Positions 42,324-52,902 are shown, counted from the stretch's first letter. The stretch: DNA of 64,000 nt from Thiothrix lacustris DSM 21227 (GCF_000621325.1 NZ_JHYQ01000013.1:62001-126000), one strand, 5' to 3'. Notes: a model not told the origin generated them from the letters alone. Made by a program: numbers and translations.

Positions 42324-43592
42324 GTGAAGGTCAGTGTAATCCTGCCGGTTTACAACCACGCCCGCTGGGTTAAGCAGGCGCTGGATTCAGTGCTGGCACA
42401 GTCTTTTACTTCATTTGAACTGATTGTGATTGATGACGCTTCTCAGGATGCTTCTTGGGACGTGATTCAGGCGGTTTGTCAGGCCAACCCGACGGTGCGC
42501 TGGCAATGCGTGCGTCATAAAACCAACCAAGGCGCACCTGCTACCCTCAACGAAGGTTTAAAACTGGCGCAAGGCGACTTTCTCGCTATCCTCAATTCTG
42601 ATGATGTGTGGGAGGCTGGGAGACTGGCACGTTTGGTCAGCTTGGCAGAGCGCGAATCCATCGATTTCATCAGCACAGACGTGGCCTTGCTGGATGGGGA
42701 TTCTAAGCCGAAAGAGGCAATTGAACGGCATTGGGTCGCTTGGTTTGAAGCCCTGAAACAAGATTACCTCACTCACGCGGATAGCTGGGCAACTTTATTG
42801 CGCGGCAATTTCCTGATCACCACCTCCAACTTCTTTTTCCATCGGCGGGTGTATACGCAGGTCGGCGTTTTTGCCGAATTACGTTATGTGCATGATTACG
42901 AATACGCCTTGCGGATTTGGCTGGCAGGTTTCAAAACCCGCTTTTTGATGGGAGAAAAGCTGTTGGGGTATCGCTTGCATGATAGTAATACTATCCGCGA
43001 AAAACCGTTGGCGGCGATTGAGGAAAACATGCGCTTGCTGCTGGGTTGGTTGCCGCGTTTGCAACGGGTGCTGGATTGGCAGCGTTTACGCGGGTTGGAA
43101 ATACAATTACTGGATTTGTACCGTTATACCCGCGAGGAATGGCTGACGATTGTGCATCAGCGTTTGGTGGCGCGTGAACAGGAACTGTTTCCGCTGATTA
43201 CTGACCGTGATGGCTGGATAGCCGAGCGCGACGCGGTGATTGGTGACTTGCAGCAGCAACTGGTGCAACACCGGGAATGGCTTGCCGAACGCGAGCACTG
43301 GGTTGGTGAACGGGATGGCTGGATATTGGAGCGTGATGGTTATATCGCCCAAAGGGATGGCTGGATAGCCGAACGCGATGCTGTGATCGCCTTACATGCA
43401 CAACACCTGCACGACCGTGAGCAGTGGGTGGTTGAGCGTGATGGCTGGATAGCGGAGCGGGACACCTTGATTCAGCAATTGCAGCAACAACAACAGGACT
43501 TGTTGGCAAGCCGCGCTTTCCGTTTGGGGCACGCCTTATTGAATCCATTGCGCCGTTGCAAACAGTGGCTAACAGGGGGGAGTCATGCCTGA
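42324..43592 (+). CDS. family 2 glycosyltransferase with C-terminal heptad repeat tail
   Basis: About 422 residues from GTG 42324 (GGGGGA seven bases before); TTG 42309 is an alternative. The catalytic domain has V-S-V-I-L-P-V-Y-N, I-V-I-D-D-A-S-Q-D, and L-N-S-D-D-V-W (the D-x-D equivalent), typical of GT2. From about residue 290 comes a repetitive stretch of seven-residue units of the type E-R-D-G-W-I-A, six to eight copies, ending in a Gln-rich coiled part. The tail probably forms an extended coiled coil for assembly with partners. The next gene overlaps its end by 8 bases. Confidence 0.85.
   Translation: MKVSVILPVYNHARWVKQALDSVLAQSFTSFELIVIDDASQDASWDVIQAVCQANPTVRWQCVRHKTNQGAPATLNEGLKLAQGDFLAILNSDDVWEAGRLARLVSLAERESIDFISTDVALLDGDSKPKEAIERHWVAWFEALKQDYLTHADSWATLLRGNFLITTSNFFFHRRVYTQVGVFAELRYVHDYEYALRIWLAGFKTRFLMGEKLLGYRLHDSNTIREKPLAAIEENMRLLLGWLPRLQRVLDWQRLRGLEIQLLDLYRYTREEWLTIVHQRLVAREQELFPLITDRDGWIAERDAVIGDLQQQLVQHREWLAEREHWVGERDGWILERDGYIAQRDGWIAERDAVIALHAQHLHDREQWVVERDGWIAERDTLIQQLQQQQQDLLASRAFRLGHALLNPLRRCKQWLTGGSHA
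43195..43480 (+). repeat. intragenic tandem repeat, seven-residue units
   Basis: Units starting GATGGCTGGATA recur at 43207, 43314, 43360 and 43439, with related units between. They encode variations of R-D-G-W-I-A-E. The copies differ at the third codon positions, so they are old or selected at the protein level. Confidence 0.8.
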
Positions 43593-45666
43593 AAAACTGA
43601 TCCTGCGTGACTGGGGCAAGGTGCGCGTTTGGTTGGAGCCACGCCTTCAGGACGTGAAACTGATTTCCCTCGATATTTTCGACACGGTGCTAGGGCGCTA
43701 TGTCGGCGACCCGGCGGAAGTGCAACGTGCCGTATGCCGCGCCGTCAGCGAACGCACCGGCATTGCTGCCGAAGCGGTGTGGCAAGCCCGCCAACAAGCC
43801 GAACAAGCCTTGCGTGCTGAAGCGGTGCAAGCGGGTTTCGACCACGAATGCCGCTACAGTGATTTGCTGCCGCGTTGGATAGCGTGTCTCCCTTCGACTG
43901 CGCTCAGAGAGCGGGAAGGGGGGAGTTCTTTAACCTCTTTCATCCGCCAAACCGAATTGGATCTGGAAGCGGCGACCCTGTACGTCAAGCGCGATGCCCA
44001 AGTCTTCATGGATTGGGTGAAGGAGCAAAACCTCAAGATCATCGCCATGTCGGATATGTATCTGGATGGCGACATGCTGTGCGAGCTGCTGCGTCGCAAA
44101 GGCATTGTCGATTATTTTACCTTCGTATACGTTTCCGGTGATTTCAAGCTGGGTAAATACAGCGGGCGGCTGTTCCAGAAAATGCTGCAAGTCAAAGGTG
44201 TGACTGGCGCACAGGTGGTGCACATCGGCGATAACCCGATTTCGGATCGGCGCATGGCCTGCCGTGCCGGTATTCAGGGCATTTGGTTGTATGAAAAAGC
44301 CGAGTTGCAACGCCGCGAACGCCAATCCTTATCCGCAAGCATGGCGCAACGTGGCGGCATTTGGGCGGGGCGGCATTTCTTTGAATGCGTGGAAACCCGC
44401 AGCCAGCAACAGGATGGCCTGAAACCACGTGATTTCTTTTTCCGCTACGGGCGGGATGTGCTGGGGCCTGCGTTCAGCGTGTTCATGCAAGGCTTGCAGG
44501 AACGCTTGCAGCAACAGCGCGACGCTGCTCAGCCAATTGAAAAGCTGCTGTTCGTGGCGCGGGATGGTTTCCTGTTTGAACGTTTGTACCGCACCACTCA
44601 GGGGCAAATACCGGCCGAATACGTTTACCTGTCACGCAAGGTGATTACTGCCGCCTCGACCGCCGACGGTTTGAGTTGGGAACAGGCTATCGTGGCATTT
44701 TACAACCCGAAACAATGCGGGCTGGAATCGGTGTGCAAGGTGTATGGTTTGCCGCCAGCGCTGTTGCAGCCCTTGGCACGCGAACACGGTTTTGAGGATT
44801 TCGCCGCGCCGATCCACGATTGGGAAGACACCCGCTTGCGCAATTTCCTGAAGGATCAGCAGGTGCAGGCGATTATCCGCGCCGAAGGCAGCAAGCACCG
44901 TGATTTGTTGCAGCGTTATCTGGAACAGGTGGGCTTTTTCGCGCATCAGCGTGTGGCCTTGGTGGATATTGGCTGGAATGGCACGGTGCAGAAATTCCTC
45001 AAGCAGGCGTTTGGGCAGCGTGAGGATTTCCCGCTGTTGCACGGCTATTACTTTGCGTTTGTGCCGAAGATGTACGCGAATTTTGGCGACGATAATGTGT
45101 GCGAAGGCATTATCCATGATTCGCGGCGCGGCAATGCCTGCGAGCGTATTCCGGCGGAGTTTGAGGAAATTTTCGAGCAAGGGGCGCGTTCCCACGAGGC
45201 CACGACGATTGCTTACCGTGAACAGGATGGGCGCGTCGTACCGGTGTTGAAAGCGGCAAATGCACCCGATCGGCAGGCGGAACTGGCTTGCAATATTTTC
45301 GTGGCGCAAATGCAGCAGGGGGTGGCGCATCACTGGGAACATTTCCGCGCGGTGCAGCGTTTGACGGGGTATTCCAGCCAGCAATTGCTGCCGTATGTGC
45401 ATGGCGTGCTGGAGCGTGCCGTGGTTTACCCGACCCGTGAAGAAGCCCGCGAGTTGACCAAGCTGGTGCATACCGAAGATTTCGGGCATGACCATGTGCT
45501 GGAACTGGCGAATCAGCCGGTGGGGTGGGGCGATCTGTTGCGCCCGCGTCATTTGCTGCGTCGTTTGGAACTCAGCGCGTGGCGTTATGCGCTGTTTGAC
45601 CGGATTCCGACCGGGGTGGCAAACTTCGCGTTCCGTATCGTGTACTTGCATACGGTGAGGAAGTAA
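43585..45666 (+). CDS. large HAD-like protein of the polysaccharide cluster
   Basis: 693 residues. The N-terminal domain has a HAD start S-L-D-I-F-D-T (nucleophile Asp30), a later A-M-S-D-M-Y-L and G-D-N-P-I-S-D, so a phosphatase or related phosphotransferase is likely. The C-terminal about 400 residues include a second domain (F-V-A-R-D-G-F-L-F, V-D-I-G-W-N-G-T) found in HAD-fused proteins beside glycan genes. At residues about 102-108 an inverted copy of the 19-base repeat is translated. It overlaps the glycosyltransferase by 8 bases. The long minus-strand open frame within it is a shadow. Confidence 0.75.
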   Translation: MPEKLILRDWGKVRVWLEPRLQDVKLISLDIFDTVLGRYVGDPAEVQRAVCRAVSERTGIAAEAVWQARQQAEQALRAEAVQAGFDHECRYSDLLPRWIACLPSTALREREGGSSLTSFIRQTELDLEAATLYVKRDAQVFMDWVKEQNLKIIAMSDMYLDGDMLCELLRRKGIVDYFTFVYVSGDFKLGKYSGRLFQKMLQVKGVTGAQVVHIGDNPISDRRMACRAGIQGIWLYEKAELQRRERQSLSASMAQRGGIWAGRHFFECVETRSQQQDGLKPRDFFFRYGRDVLGPAFSVFMQGLQERLQQQRDAAQPIEKLLFVARDGFLFERLYRTTQGQIPAEYVYLSRKVITAASTADGLSWEQAIVAFYNPKQCGLESVCKVYGLPPALLQPLAREHGFEDFAAPIHDWEDTRLRNFLKDQQVQAIIRAEGSKHRDLLQRYLEQVGFFAHQRVALVDIGWNGTVQKFLKQAFGQREDFPLLHGYYFAFVPKMYANFGDDNVCEGIIHDSRRGNACERIPAEFEEIFEQGARSHEATTIAYREQDGRVVPVLKAANAPDRQAELACNIFVAQMQQGVAHHWEHFRAVQRLTGYSSQQLLPYVHGVLERAVVYPTREEARELTKLVHTEDFGHDHVLELANQPVGWGDLLRPRHLLRRLELSAWRYALFDRIPTGVANFAFRIVYLHTVRK
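43889..43907 (-). repeat. short dispersed repeat translated in-frame, copy B
   Basis: TCCCTTCGACTGCGCTCAG, 18 of 19 bases complementary to 40053-40071. It lies within the HAD gene and keeps the frame. Flanking bases (a further GAGCGGGAAGGG) extend the likeness. Confidence 0.6.
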
Positions 45667-45788
45667 GGGCTACTCAGAATGTGCAAGCCGCCGCCATCCA
45701 ATTGCAAGTATAGAGGGCCCAAAATAATTCAGTTGCGATATGCTACAATCTCGATATTCAATGAAGTTAAAGAAGTAAAACAGACTGC

Positions 45789-46325
45789 ATGGAAAAAGAT
45801 ACATCGGGGAGCAGCAAACATTCTGGCAAGCGGCGTTGGCTGCGTTGGTTGTTAGAGTGGAGCATTATTTGCGCTATTATTTTTGGATTTCGTGCTTGGC
45901 AACATCGTGGCATGTTGGAAGGCGAAGCGCCTGACTTTGAACTTACCGCGCTCAGTGGTGAAGTGATCCACCTCGATAATTACCGTGGCAAACCCGTGCT
46001 TCTGCACTTCTGGGCAAGTTGGTGTCCGATATGCGAGTTGGGGCAGGGCACTATTACCGGGCTTAGTAAGGACTGGAAGGTGATTACGGTTGCTTTTCAG
46101 TCTGGCGGTAGGGAAGAGGTGCAGCGTTACATGGAGCGCAAAGGCATTACCGATTGGGTCACGATTGTCGATGAAGATGGTTCACTGACCGGGAAGTACG
46201 GTATTCATGCGGTGCCGACCGATTATATCCTTGATGCGGAAGGCACAATCCAGTTCCGCGAGTCCGGGGTGACAACGGGTTGGGGTTTACGTCTGCGCTT
46301 GTGGCTGGCTAGTTGGCTGGTGTAG
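45789..46325 (+). CDS. membrane-anchored thioredoxin-like disulfide oxidoreductase
   Basis: 178 residues: a basic start, one membrane helix (about 20-36), then a TlpA/ScsD-like thioredoxin domain with W-A-S-W-C-P-I-C-E (the CxxC active site) and cis-Pro in A-V-P-T-D-Y. The C-P-I-C pair is like ScsD/TlpA redox proteins that control periplasmic thiols or cytochrome c maturation. It ends two bases before the convergent TauE/SafE gene. It stands alone in its orientation, with a 122-base gap upstream where no further gene is seen. Confidence 0.87.
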   Translation: MEKDTSGSSKHSGKRRWLRWLLEWSIICAIIFGFRAWQHRGMLEGEAPDFELTALSGEVIHLDNYRGKPVLLHFWASWCPICELGQGTITGLSKDWKVITVAFQSGGREEVQRYMERKGITDWVTIVDEDGSLTGKYGIHAVPTDYILDAEGTIQFRESGVTTGWGLRLRLWLASWLV

Positions 46326-46327
46326 TT

Positions 46328-47023
46328 TCAGCCCAGCGCCCGCCATAGCAGCAGTAAGCCCAGCGCTACCACCAGCAATCCCGCCACCTGCTTGACGGTC
46401 TGGTTACGGGTGAATTTGGCGAGTTTCGCTGCTGCTGCGCCCATCAGCAATAGGTTAGGCAAAGTTCCCAGCCCGAATGCCAACATCAGCAACGCGCCGT
46501 TGGCGACACTGCCCGCTGATAACGTCCAGATCAGCACGCTGTATACCAGCCCGCAAGGCAACCAGCCCCAGATAAACCCCAGCGGTAAGGCTTTCGCGGG
46601 GGAATTGACCGGCATAAAACGCCGTCCCAGTGGTTCTATGCGCCGCCACAGCACGCGCCCGGCATTTTCAACGTTGGCAACACCTGCCCAGATGCCCGCC
46701 AGATACAAGCCAAGTGCCACCATGAACAGCGCCGCGAAAATTTGCAAACCGTGCCGCACGCTTTCCAGTTCGCCCAATGACAAAAAGGCTGCGCCCAAAC
46801 CGCCTGCCAATGCCCCAGCTAAAGTATAGCCGCCGATGCGTCCGCTATTATAAGCCAGCAGTATGGGAAACAGGTTGGCAGGGTTATTACGCTGTGCAGC
46901 GGGCAGGCTGAACGTCAGGGCGCTGACAATACCGCCACACATGCCAAGGCAATGTACTCCCCCCAATAACCCGACCAGAAATGCCGCTAGGTAATTGGAA
47001 TGGCTCAGCCAACTCCACTCCAT
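46328..47023 (-). CDS. TauE/SafE-like membrane protein
   Basis: 231 residues with six or seven membrane helices. The N-terminal G-G-V-H-C-L-G-M-C-G-G-I is typical of the TauE/SafE-like family, with two cysteines in the C-L-G-M-C motif. Members occur with cytochrome oxidase assembly and metal-handling genes. The start overlaps the hspQ stop by one base (TGATG), so it is coupled to it. A role in sulfite or organosulfur export is possible from family name only. Confidence 0.8.
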   Translation of the reverse strand: MEWSWLSHSNYLAAFLVGLLGGVHCLGMCGGIVSALTFSLPAAQRNNPANLFPILLAYNSGRIGGYTLAGALAGGLGAAFLSLGELESVRHGLQIFAALFMVALGLYLAGIWAGVANVENAGRVLWRRIEPLGRRFMPVNSPAKALPLGFIWGWLPCGLVYSVLIWTLSAGSVANGALLMLAFGLGTLPNLLLMGAAAAKLAKFTRNQTVKQVAGLLVVALGLLLLWRALG

Positions 47024-47346
47024 CAGTTAAGGGTCTGCCGTGCCTGATAATGGTCGCCAACAAAGCCGCTGAAAAAGTTTTCCAGCAAAGGGTGTTCGAC
47101 CGGTTCGACGGTTTCCACGGCTTCCAGATTGCGCTCGGCAACGTAAGCTACCCGCCCATCCTGATCAATCAGCACGTGATACCACGGCTCTTCCTTGGTG
47201 GGGCTACCGGCTTCCACGTTTTTCTCGAACCATTCTTCCGTGCCCTTGAAGTCGGGGTCAACGTCAAAAATGACGCCACGGTAGTTGAACAGGCGGTGGT
47301 GAATGACCTGACCAAGGCCGAAAGAAGCAGTTTTCTCTTCCATCAT
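47023..47346 (-). CDS. hspQ: HspQ / YccV-like hemimethylated-DNA-binding protein
   Basis: 107 residues with H-H-R-L-F-N-Y-R-G-V-I-F-D-V-D-P and P-W-Y-H-V-L-I-D, the family's conserved beta-barrel sequences. In E. coli HspQ stimulates Lon degradation and binds hemimethylated DNA. The length and the two conserved blocks fit well. It is followed by the coupled TauE/SafE gene and preceded by cca. Confidence 0.9.
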   Translation of the reverse strand: MMEEKTASFGLGQVIHHRLFNYRGVIFDVDPDFKGTEEWFEKNVEAGSPTKEEPWYHVLIDQDGRVAYVAERNLEAVETVEPVEHPLLENFFSGFVGDHYQARQTLN

Positions 47347-47395
47347 GACAATTCCTCTATGCTTTTCATCGTAATGTTATGTTTCTAATATGCGG

Positions 47396-48643
47396 CTACT
47401 CATCTTCAATATCAAGATGTCCTAATATCTCACGGGTAGCCTCGACCCGTCGCCGATGCACTTCTTCCTTGATCTGTACGCCCTGAAAACCTGCCTGGAT
47501 AACGGCTTGCACATCGACTTGCTGACAGGTTGCCAACACCTCACGAAAGCGTTCCGCTTGCGGGTAAGGGCGTTCTTCAAACCCGGTGCGGCCTTTAGCG
47601 TCGGCTTCGCACGCCAGCAGCAATTGTTCAAAGCGTTCCGGCTTGCGGAAGGCGTCGGTGGTTTCCAGCACCTTCAGGAACGTTTTGGGGCGTAATTCCA
47701 GCGCTTTATGAATTCGACCGTGTTGTTCCGCTACATGTTCCGCCAATTCGCGAAAGCGGGTGGGAATTTTCAGGCGTTCACATAGTTGTGTCGTCAATTG
47801 GCGGCTGACAAGTTCATGCCCATGGTGGCTGGGCAGGATGTCTGCCGGGGTCAGCCCTTTGCCGAGGTCGTGGGTAAGCACGGCGAAGCGCACTTCGGGT
47901 GCATCACTCAGCTTCACCGCCTGTTGCAGCACTAGCAAGGTGTGGATACCGCAATCAATTTCCGGGTGATATTGGGCAGGTTGCGGCACACCGAATAGCC
48001 GGTCGACTTCCGGGAACAGCACGCGCAAGGCACCGCAGTCACGCAATACCTCAAAGAAACGTTCCGGCGCAGGCTCTGAAAGTGCCCGCACGGTCTCCTG
48101 CCAGACCCGTTCGGGAACCAGTGCGTCGACTTCGCCCGCTGCGACCATGTTTTGCATCAGTTGCCGGGTTTCTTCTGCCACTTGAAAGCCGAGTGGTGCG
48201 AAGCGGGCGGCAAAACGGGCTACCCGTAGGATGCGTACCGGGTCTTCGGCAAAGGCTGCCGATACATGCCGCAGCAAGCGTTGCTGCAAATCGCTTTGCC
48301 CACCGTAAGGGTCGATGATAATGCCCTGCTCATCCTGCGCCATCGCGTTGATGGTGAGGTCGCGGCGGGCAAGGTCTTGTTCCAGCGTGACATCGGTCGC
48401 CGCATGAAAATGGAAGCCGTGGTAGCCTTTGCCTGTTTTGCGCTCGGTGCGGGCTAAAGCGTATTCCTCACCCGTTTTGGGGTGCAAAAATACTGGGAAA
48501 TCATTGCCTACAGGCTTGAAGCCCTGTTGTAGCAAATCAGCGGGTGTTGCGCCTGTTACGACCCAATCACGATCTTTGATGGGTAGTCCTAGTAGGGGGT
48601 CGCGGACAGCACCGCCAACCAAATACGTGGTTATGTCTTTCAT
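47396..48643 (-). CDS. cca: CCA tRNA nucleotidyltransferase
   Basis: 415 residues: the class II nucleotidyltransferase head (Y-L-V-G-G-A-V-R-D, then D-R-D-W-V, then R-R-D-L-T-I-N-A-M) and a C-terminal HD domain (V-L-T-H-D-L-G-K-G). This is the full multifunctional form with phosphohydrolase. It adds CCA to tRNA 3' ends; the one tRNA in the window encodes CCA already, so repair is its likely task. It starts in a 215-base divergent region shared with sqr. Confidence 0.95.
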   Translation of the reverse strand: MKDITTYLVGGAVRDPLLGLPIKDRDWVVTGATPADLLQQGFKPVGNDFPVFLHPKTGEEYALARTERKTGKGYHGFHFHAATDVTLEQDLARRDLTINAMAQDEQGIIIDPYGGQSDLQQRLLRHVSAAFAEDPVRILRVARFAARFAPLGFQVAEETRQLMQNMVAAGEVDALVPERVWQETVRALSEPAPERFFEVLRDCGALRVLFPEVDRLFGVPQPAQYHPEIDCGIHTLLVLQQAVKLSDAPEVRFAVLTHDLGKGLTPADILPSHHGHELVSRQLTTQLCERLKIPTRFRELAEHVAEQHGRIHKALELRPKTFLKVLETTDAFRKPERFEQLLLACEADAKGRTGFEERPYPQAERFREVLATCQQVDVQAVIQAGFQGVQIKEEVHRRRVEATREILGHLDIEDE

Positions 48644-48694
48644 TCCTTGATTATGACCATTGGCTTGGGTGGAAGTACATCTTTTTTATAGAAT

Positions 48695-48710
48695 ATTAGA
48701 TAAATCTAAT
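48695..48710. promoter_or_regulatory. palindrome ATTAGAT-AA-ATCTAAT between cca and sqr
   Basis: A perfect 7-2-7 inverted repeat in the divergent promoter region. It is 52 bases before the cca start and 149 before sqr. The A/T-rich symmetric sites of ArsR-family sulfide sensors are similar in style, so it is a candidate operator. Confidence 0.45.
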
Positions 48711-48846
48711 GTATTGAGAAATAAGGTGGAGATTGACCTGTTTAGGGATTTGTGATGTTATGGTGGCTGCTTAGTGGACATGTTAGGCAGTGTTCATTTT
48801 AATAATTAAAGTAATGACCTTATTAAATAGTTAGACAGTTAGTTAG

Positions 48847-50130
<1,284 letters not shown>

Positions 50131-50162
50131 CGAGAATCTGACGAGGAGTCAGGGGCACTTGA

Positions 50163-50188
50163 TGGGAGGCATTGCGCCTCCCATTTTT
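50163..50188 (+). terminator. intrinsic terminator after sqr
   Basis: TGGGAGGC (50163-50170) pairs with GCCTCCCA (50176-50183) around ATTGC, followed by TTTTT. A clean Rho-independent terminator just before nadC. Confidence 0.9.
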
Positions 50189-50201
50189 ATTTGAGGTTCC
50201 G

Positions 50202-51032
50202 ATGCAATTACCTAACGATATTCAAACAACGGTTGCACGCGCTTTGGCCGAAGACATTGGCACAGGCGATGTCACCGCTGGGCTGATTCCAGCCGATAAG
50301 CAAGCCAGCGCAACGGTCATTTCTCGCGAAGACGCGACGTTATGCGGCGTGCCGTGGTTTAACGAAGTGTTTCGCCAACTTGACCCAGCCGTGCAGATTG
50401 ACTGGCAGTACCAGGATGGCGACCGGGTGGAAGCCAATGCCCTGCTGTGTAGCTTGCGGGGCAGTGCGCGTTCTATCCTGAGTGGCGAGCGTGCCGCGCT
50501 GAATTTCCTGCAAACCTTATCAGCAACGGCGACGGCTACACGCCGTTATGTGGATTTGGTTGCGCATACCCAATGCCGAATTCTGGATACGCGCAAGACC
50601 CTGCCCGGTTTACGTACTGCGCAGAAATACGCGGTATTGTGCGGTGGCGGAAGCAATCACCGTATCGGTTTGTATGACCGGGTGTTGATTAAGGAAAATC
50701 ACATCATGGCCGCCGGGTCGATTACGGCAGCGATTCAGCAAGCACGGCAGTTGCACCCCGGCATTCTGGTCGAAGTGGAAACCGAAAATTTGCAGGAGTT
50801 GGCAGAAGCCAGTGCCGCGCAGGCAGACATTATCATGCTGGATGAATACAGCCTCACCGATATGCGCGAGGCAGTGCGAGTGACGGCAGGGAGTATTCCG
50901 TTGGAAGCCTCGGGTGGGGTTAGCCCGGAAACGTTGGTGGCGATTGCTGAAACGGGGGTGGATTTCGTGTCGATTGGCGGGATTACCAAGCATGTGCGGG
51001 CGGTGGATTTGTCGATGAGGTTTAATGCATGA
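50202..51032 (+). CDS. nadC: nicotinate-nucleotide pyrophosphorylase (carboxylating)
   Basis: 276 residues from ATG 50202, with GAGG before it. [20 protein letters not shown] and K-E-N-H-I-M-A-A-G are the quinolinate-phosphoribosyltransferase motifs; E-A-S-G-G-V lies near the end. It makes nicotinate mononucleotide from quinolinate in NAD synthesis. It overlaps the tiny lptM gene by 4 bases (ATGCATGA region), so both are coupled. Confidence 0.95.
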   Translation: MQLPNDIQTTVARALAEDIGTGDVTAGLIPADKQASATVISREDATLCGVPWFNEVFRQLDPAVQIDWQYQDGDRVEANALLCSLRGSARSILSGERAALNFLQTLSATATATRRYVDLVAHTQCRILDTRKTLPGLRTAQKYAVLCGGGSNHRIGLYDRVLIKENHIMAAGSITAAIQQARQLHPGILVEVETENLQELAEASAAQADIIMLDEYSLTDMREAVRVTAGSIPLEASGGVSPETLVAIAETGVDFVSIGGITKHVRAVDLSMRFNA

Positions 51033-51148
51033 AAAAATACCTAGGATTCGCTATCGTACTGGCCTTGCTGGCAGGCTGCGGTAACAAGGGAGCGCTCTAT
51101 ATGCCAGATGATGCGCAGCATAAACCAAAACAGGAACAGGCGAAGTAA
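51029..51148 (+). CDS. lptM: LPS-assembly lipoprotein LptM (YifL)
   Basis: 39 residues: [20 protein letters not shown] with lipobox L-A-G-C (Cys17), then G-A-L-Y-M-P. The [10 protein letters not shown] sequence is the LptM signature. The gene lies directly before lysA, the same order as in E. coli and other gammaproteobacteria. LptM helps oxidative maturation of LptD. It is too short for most gene finders. Confidence 0.88.
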   Translation: MKKYLGFAIVLALLAGCGNKGALYMPDDAQHKPKQEQAK

Positions 51149-51151
51149 CTC

Positions 51152-52405
51152 ATGGATCATTTTGAATACCGTAACGGGCAGTTGTACGCCGAAAACGTCG
51201 CTGTTGCCGATATTGCCCGTGCTCATGGCACACCATGCTACATTTATTCCCGTGCTACGCTGGAACGGCATTGGCACGCTTTCAACGATGCTTTTGGTTC
51301 GCAGGCGCATTTGGTGTGTTATGCGGTAAAGGCTAATTCCAACCTTGCCCTGCTTAATTTGTTTGCACGCTTAGGGTCGGGGTTCGATATCGTATCGGGT
51401 GGCGAGCTGGAGCGTGTGTTACGCGCCGGTGGCGACCCTAGCAAAGTGGTTTTTTCTGGCCTTGGTAAAAAGGTTGCGGAAATTCGTAAAGCTTTGGAAG
51501 TGGGTATCCGTTGCTTCAATATCGAATCCGAATCCGAGCTTGATCGTATCAATGCGGTGGCGGGTGAGATGGGCAAGGTGGCATCAATATCCTTGCGTGT
51601 TAACCCAGATGTGGATGCGCAAACCCACCCCTACATTTCTACCGGCCTGAAAGAAAACAAGTTCGGTATTGAAATCGGTCGTGCTGAAGCTGTGTATTTG
51701 AAAGCGGCGCAGATGCCACATTTGAAAGTGGTTGGGATCGATTGCCACATTGGTTCGCAATTGCTGACACTGACGCCATTTATGGATGCGTTACAACGCT
51801 TGTTGGCTTTGGCAGAACGCTTAGCGGCACAGGGTGTGCAGATTCACCACCTCGATATTGGTGGGGGATTGGGTGTGCGTTATCAGGAAGGGCAGGCAGC
51901 CCCCTCCCCGGCAGAGTATATGGCGCAATTGTTCACTGATGAACGTTTACGTCAGTATGAAATCTTTGTCGAGCCGGGCAGGGCAATTGCCGCAAATGCT
52001 GGGATTTTGGTAACAGAAGTCGAGTTCTTGAAGCTGTCCGAATACAAGAACTTTGCTATTGTTGATGCGGCAATGAATGACTTGATTCGCCCTGCTTTGT
52101 ACAGTGCTTGGCAAGAAATCATTCCAGTGATACCACGTCCTACGGGTGAAGCTGTGACTTACGATGTGGTGGGGCCAGTGTGTGAAACCGGCGACTTTTT
52201 AGGTAAAGAACGTGACCTCAATATCCAGCCAGGTGATTTTTTGGCGGTGCGTTCTGCGGGCGCTTATGGCTTTACGATGTCATCCAACTATAATACCCGC
52301 CCACGGGCTGTGGAGGTGATGGTGGATGGTGATGCCTTGCACGTGGTGCGTCAGCGTGAGACGCTGGATGATTTGCTTCGTGGGGAGAGTGTTTTACCCA
52401 TTTAG
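51152..52405 (+). CDS. lysA: diaminopimelate decarboxylase
   Basis: 417 residues: C-Y-A-V-K-A-N-S-N (PLP Lys about 56), H-I-G-S-Q, G-G-G-L-G-V and E-P-G-R motifs and a C-terminal G-P-V-C-E-T-G-D. This is the final step of lysine synthesis. It follows lptM by 3 bases and ends in a terminator at 52414. Length and motifs are complete. Confidence 0.96.
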   Translation: MDHFEYRNGQLYAENVAVADIARAHGTPCYIYSRATLERHWHAFNDAFGSQAHLVCYAVKANSNLALLNLFARLGSGFDIVSGGELERVLRAGGDPSKVVFSGLGKKVAEIRKALEVGIRCFNIESESELDRINAVAGEMGKVASISLRVNPDVDAQTHPYISTGLKENKFGIEIGRAEAVYLKAAQMPHLKVVGIDCHIGSQLLTLTPFMDALQRLLALAERLAAQGVQIHHLDIGGGLGVRYQEGQAAPSPAEYMAQLFTDERLRQYEIFVEPGRAIAANAGILVTEVEFLKLSEYKNFAIVDAAMNDLIRPALYSAWQEIIPVIPRPTGEAVTYDVVGPVCETGDFLGKERDLNIQPGDFLAVRSAGAYGFTMSSNYNTRPRAVEVMVDGDALHVVRQRETLDDLLRGESVLPI

Positions 52406-52413
52406 TTGGAAAT

Positions 52414-52449
52414 AAAAAATCCGCCGTGACCGTTTGGCGGATTTTTTTT
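52414..52449 (+). terminator. intrinsic terminator after lysA
   Basis: AAAAAATCCGCC (52414-52425) pairs with GGCGGATTTTTTTT (52436-52449) around GTGACCGTTT, with a T-run at the end. Confidence 0.9.
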
Positions 52450-52554
52450 GCACTTCACCTTCTTTATTGTAAGAAATACCTGCTTGACCGTTAGGCTGTT
52501 CTATTCTTCTAAGATGAAAACCGTGAGTTAATCACTAACAGGATGGAGTAGTTT

Positions 52555-52902
52555 ATGCCAGCACCCAGCACTATTATAGAACGTCAGGAAGTTGGCGTTG
52601 TGTTATCCAAGCGTGGCAAGGTGACAGCAAAAAGTACCACAACGGGAGAGATGCGGATTCTCAAACGCGGCGATATTCTGTATATCGATGACATTGTTCA
52701 CACAGTACGCGGTGCGAATGCGCAACTCAAAATGGATGACCAAAATATTGTCATGTTGCGTGGTGGTTGTGCCTTTCGGGTTTGTCTTTACTCGCCACAA
52801 GACAATAGCGGGAATCGAGGACAGCGTTATGAGTATATTGGCGGGGCTTTACGAGAAAGCCGCCGTGAGTCAGTTCCTTTGATGGATTTAGGTATTCAAT
52901 GA
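52555..52902 (+). CDS. FecR-like small protein without signal peptide
   Basis: 115 residues. K-R-G-K-V-T-A, I-L-K-R-G-D-I-L-Y-I-D-D and V-R-G-A-N-A-Q-L-K-M-D-D match the FecR/retention-module beta pattern seen at the start of large surface adhesins, here standing alone. There is no signal peptide or membrane segment. The last residues overlap the convergent znuA end by 7 bases. Function is unknown; a detached adhesin module or a cytoplasmic sensor are both possible. Confidence 0.6.
   Translation: MPAPSTIIERQEVGVVLSKRGKVTAKSTTTGEMRILKRGDILYIDDIVHTVRGANAQLKMDDQNIVMLRGGCAFRVCLYSPQDNSGNRGQRYEYIGGALRESRRESVPLMDLGIQ

Noticed and set aside
43195-43480. repeat array considered as a CRISPR
   Set aside because: The units keep the reading frame of a glycosyltransferase and have no unique spacers of constant length.
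44632-45651. 339-codon open frame on the minus strand
   Set aside because: It lies wholly inside the HAD gene, which has recognised motifs and coupled starts. The reverse frame has no domain or ribosome site.
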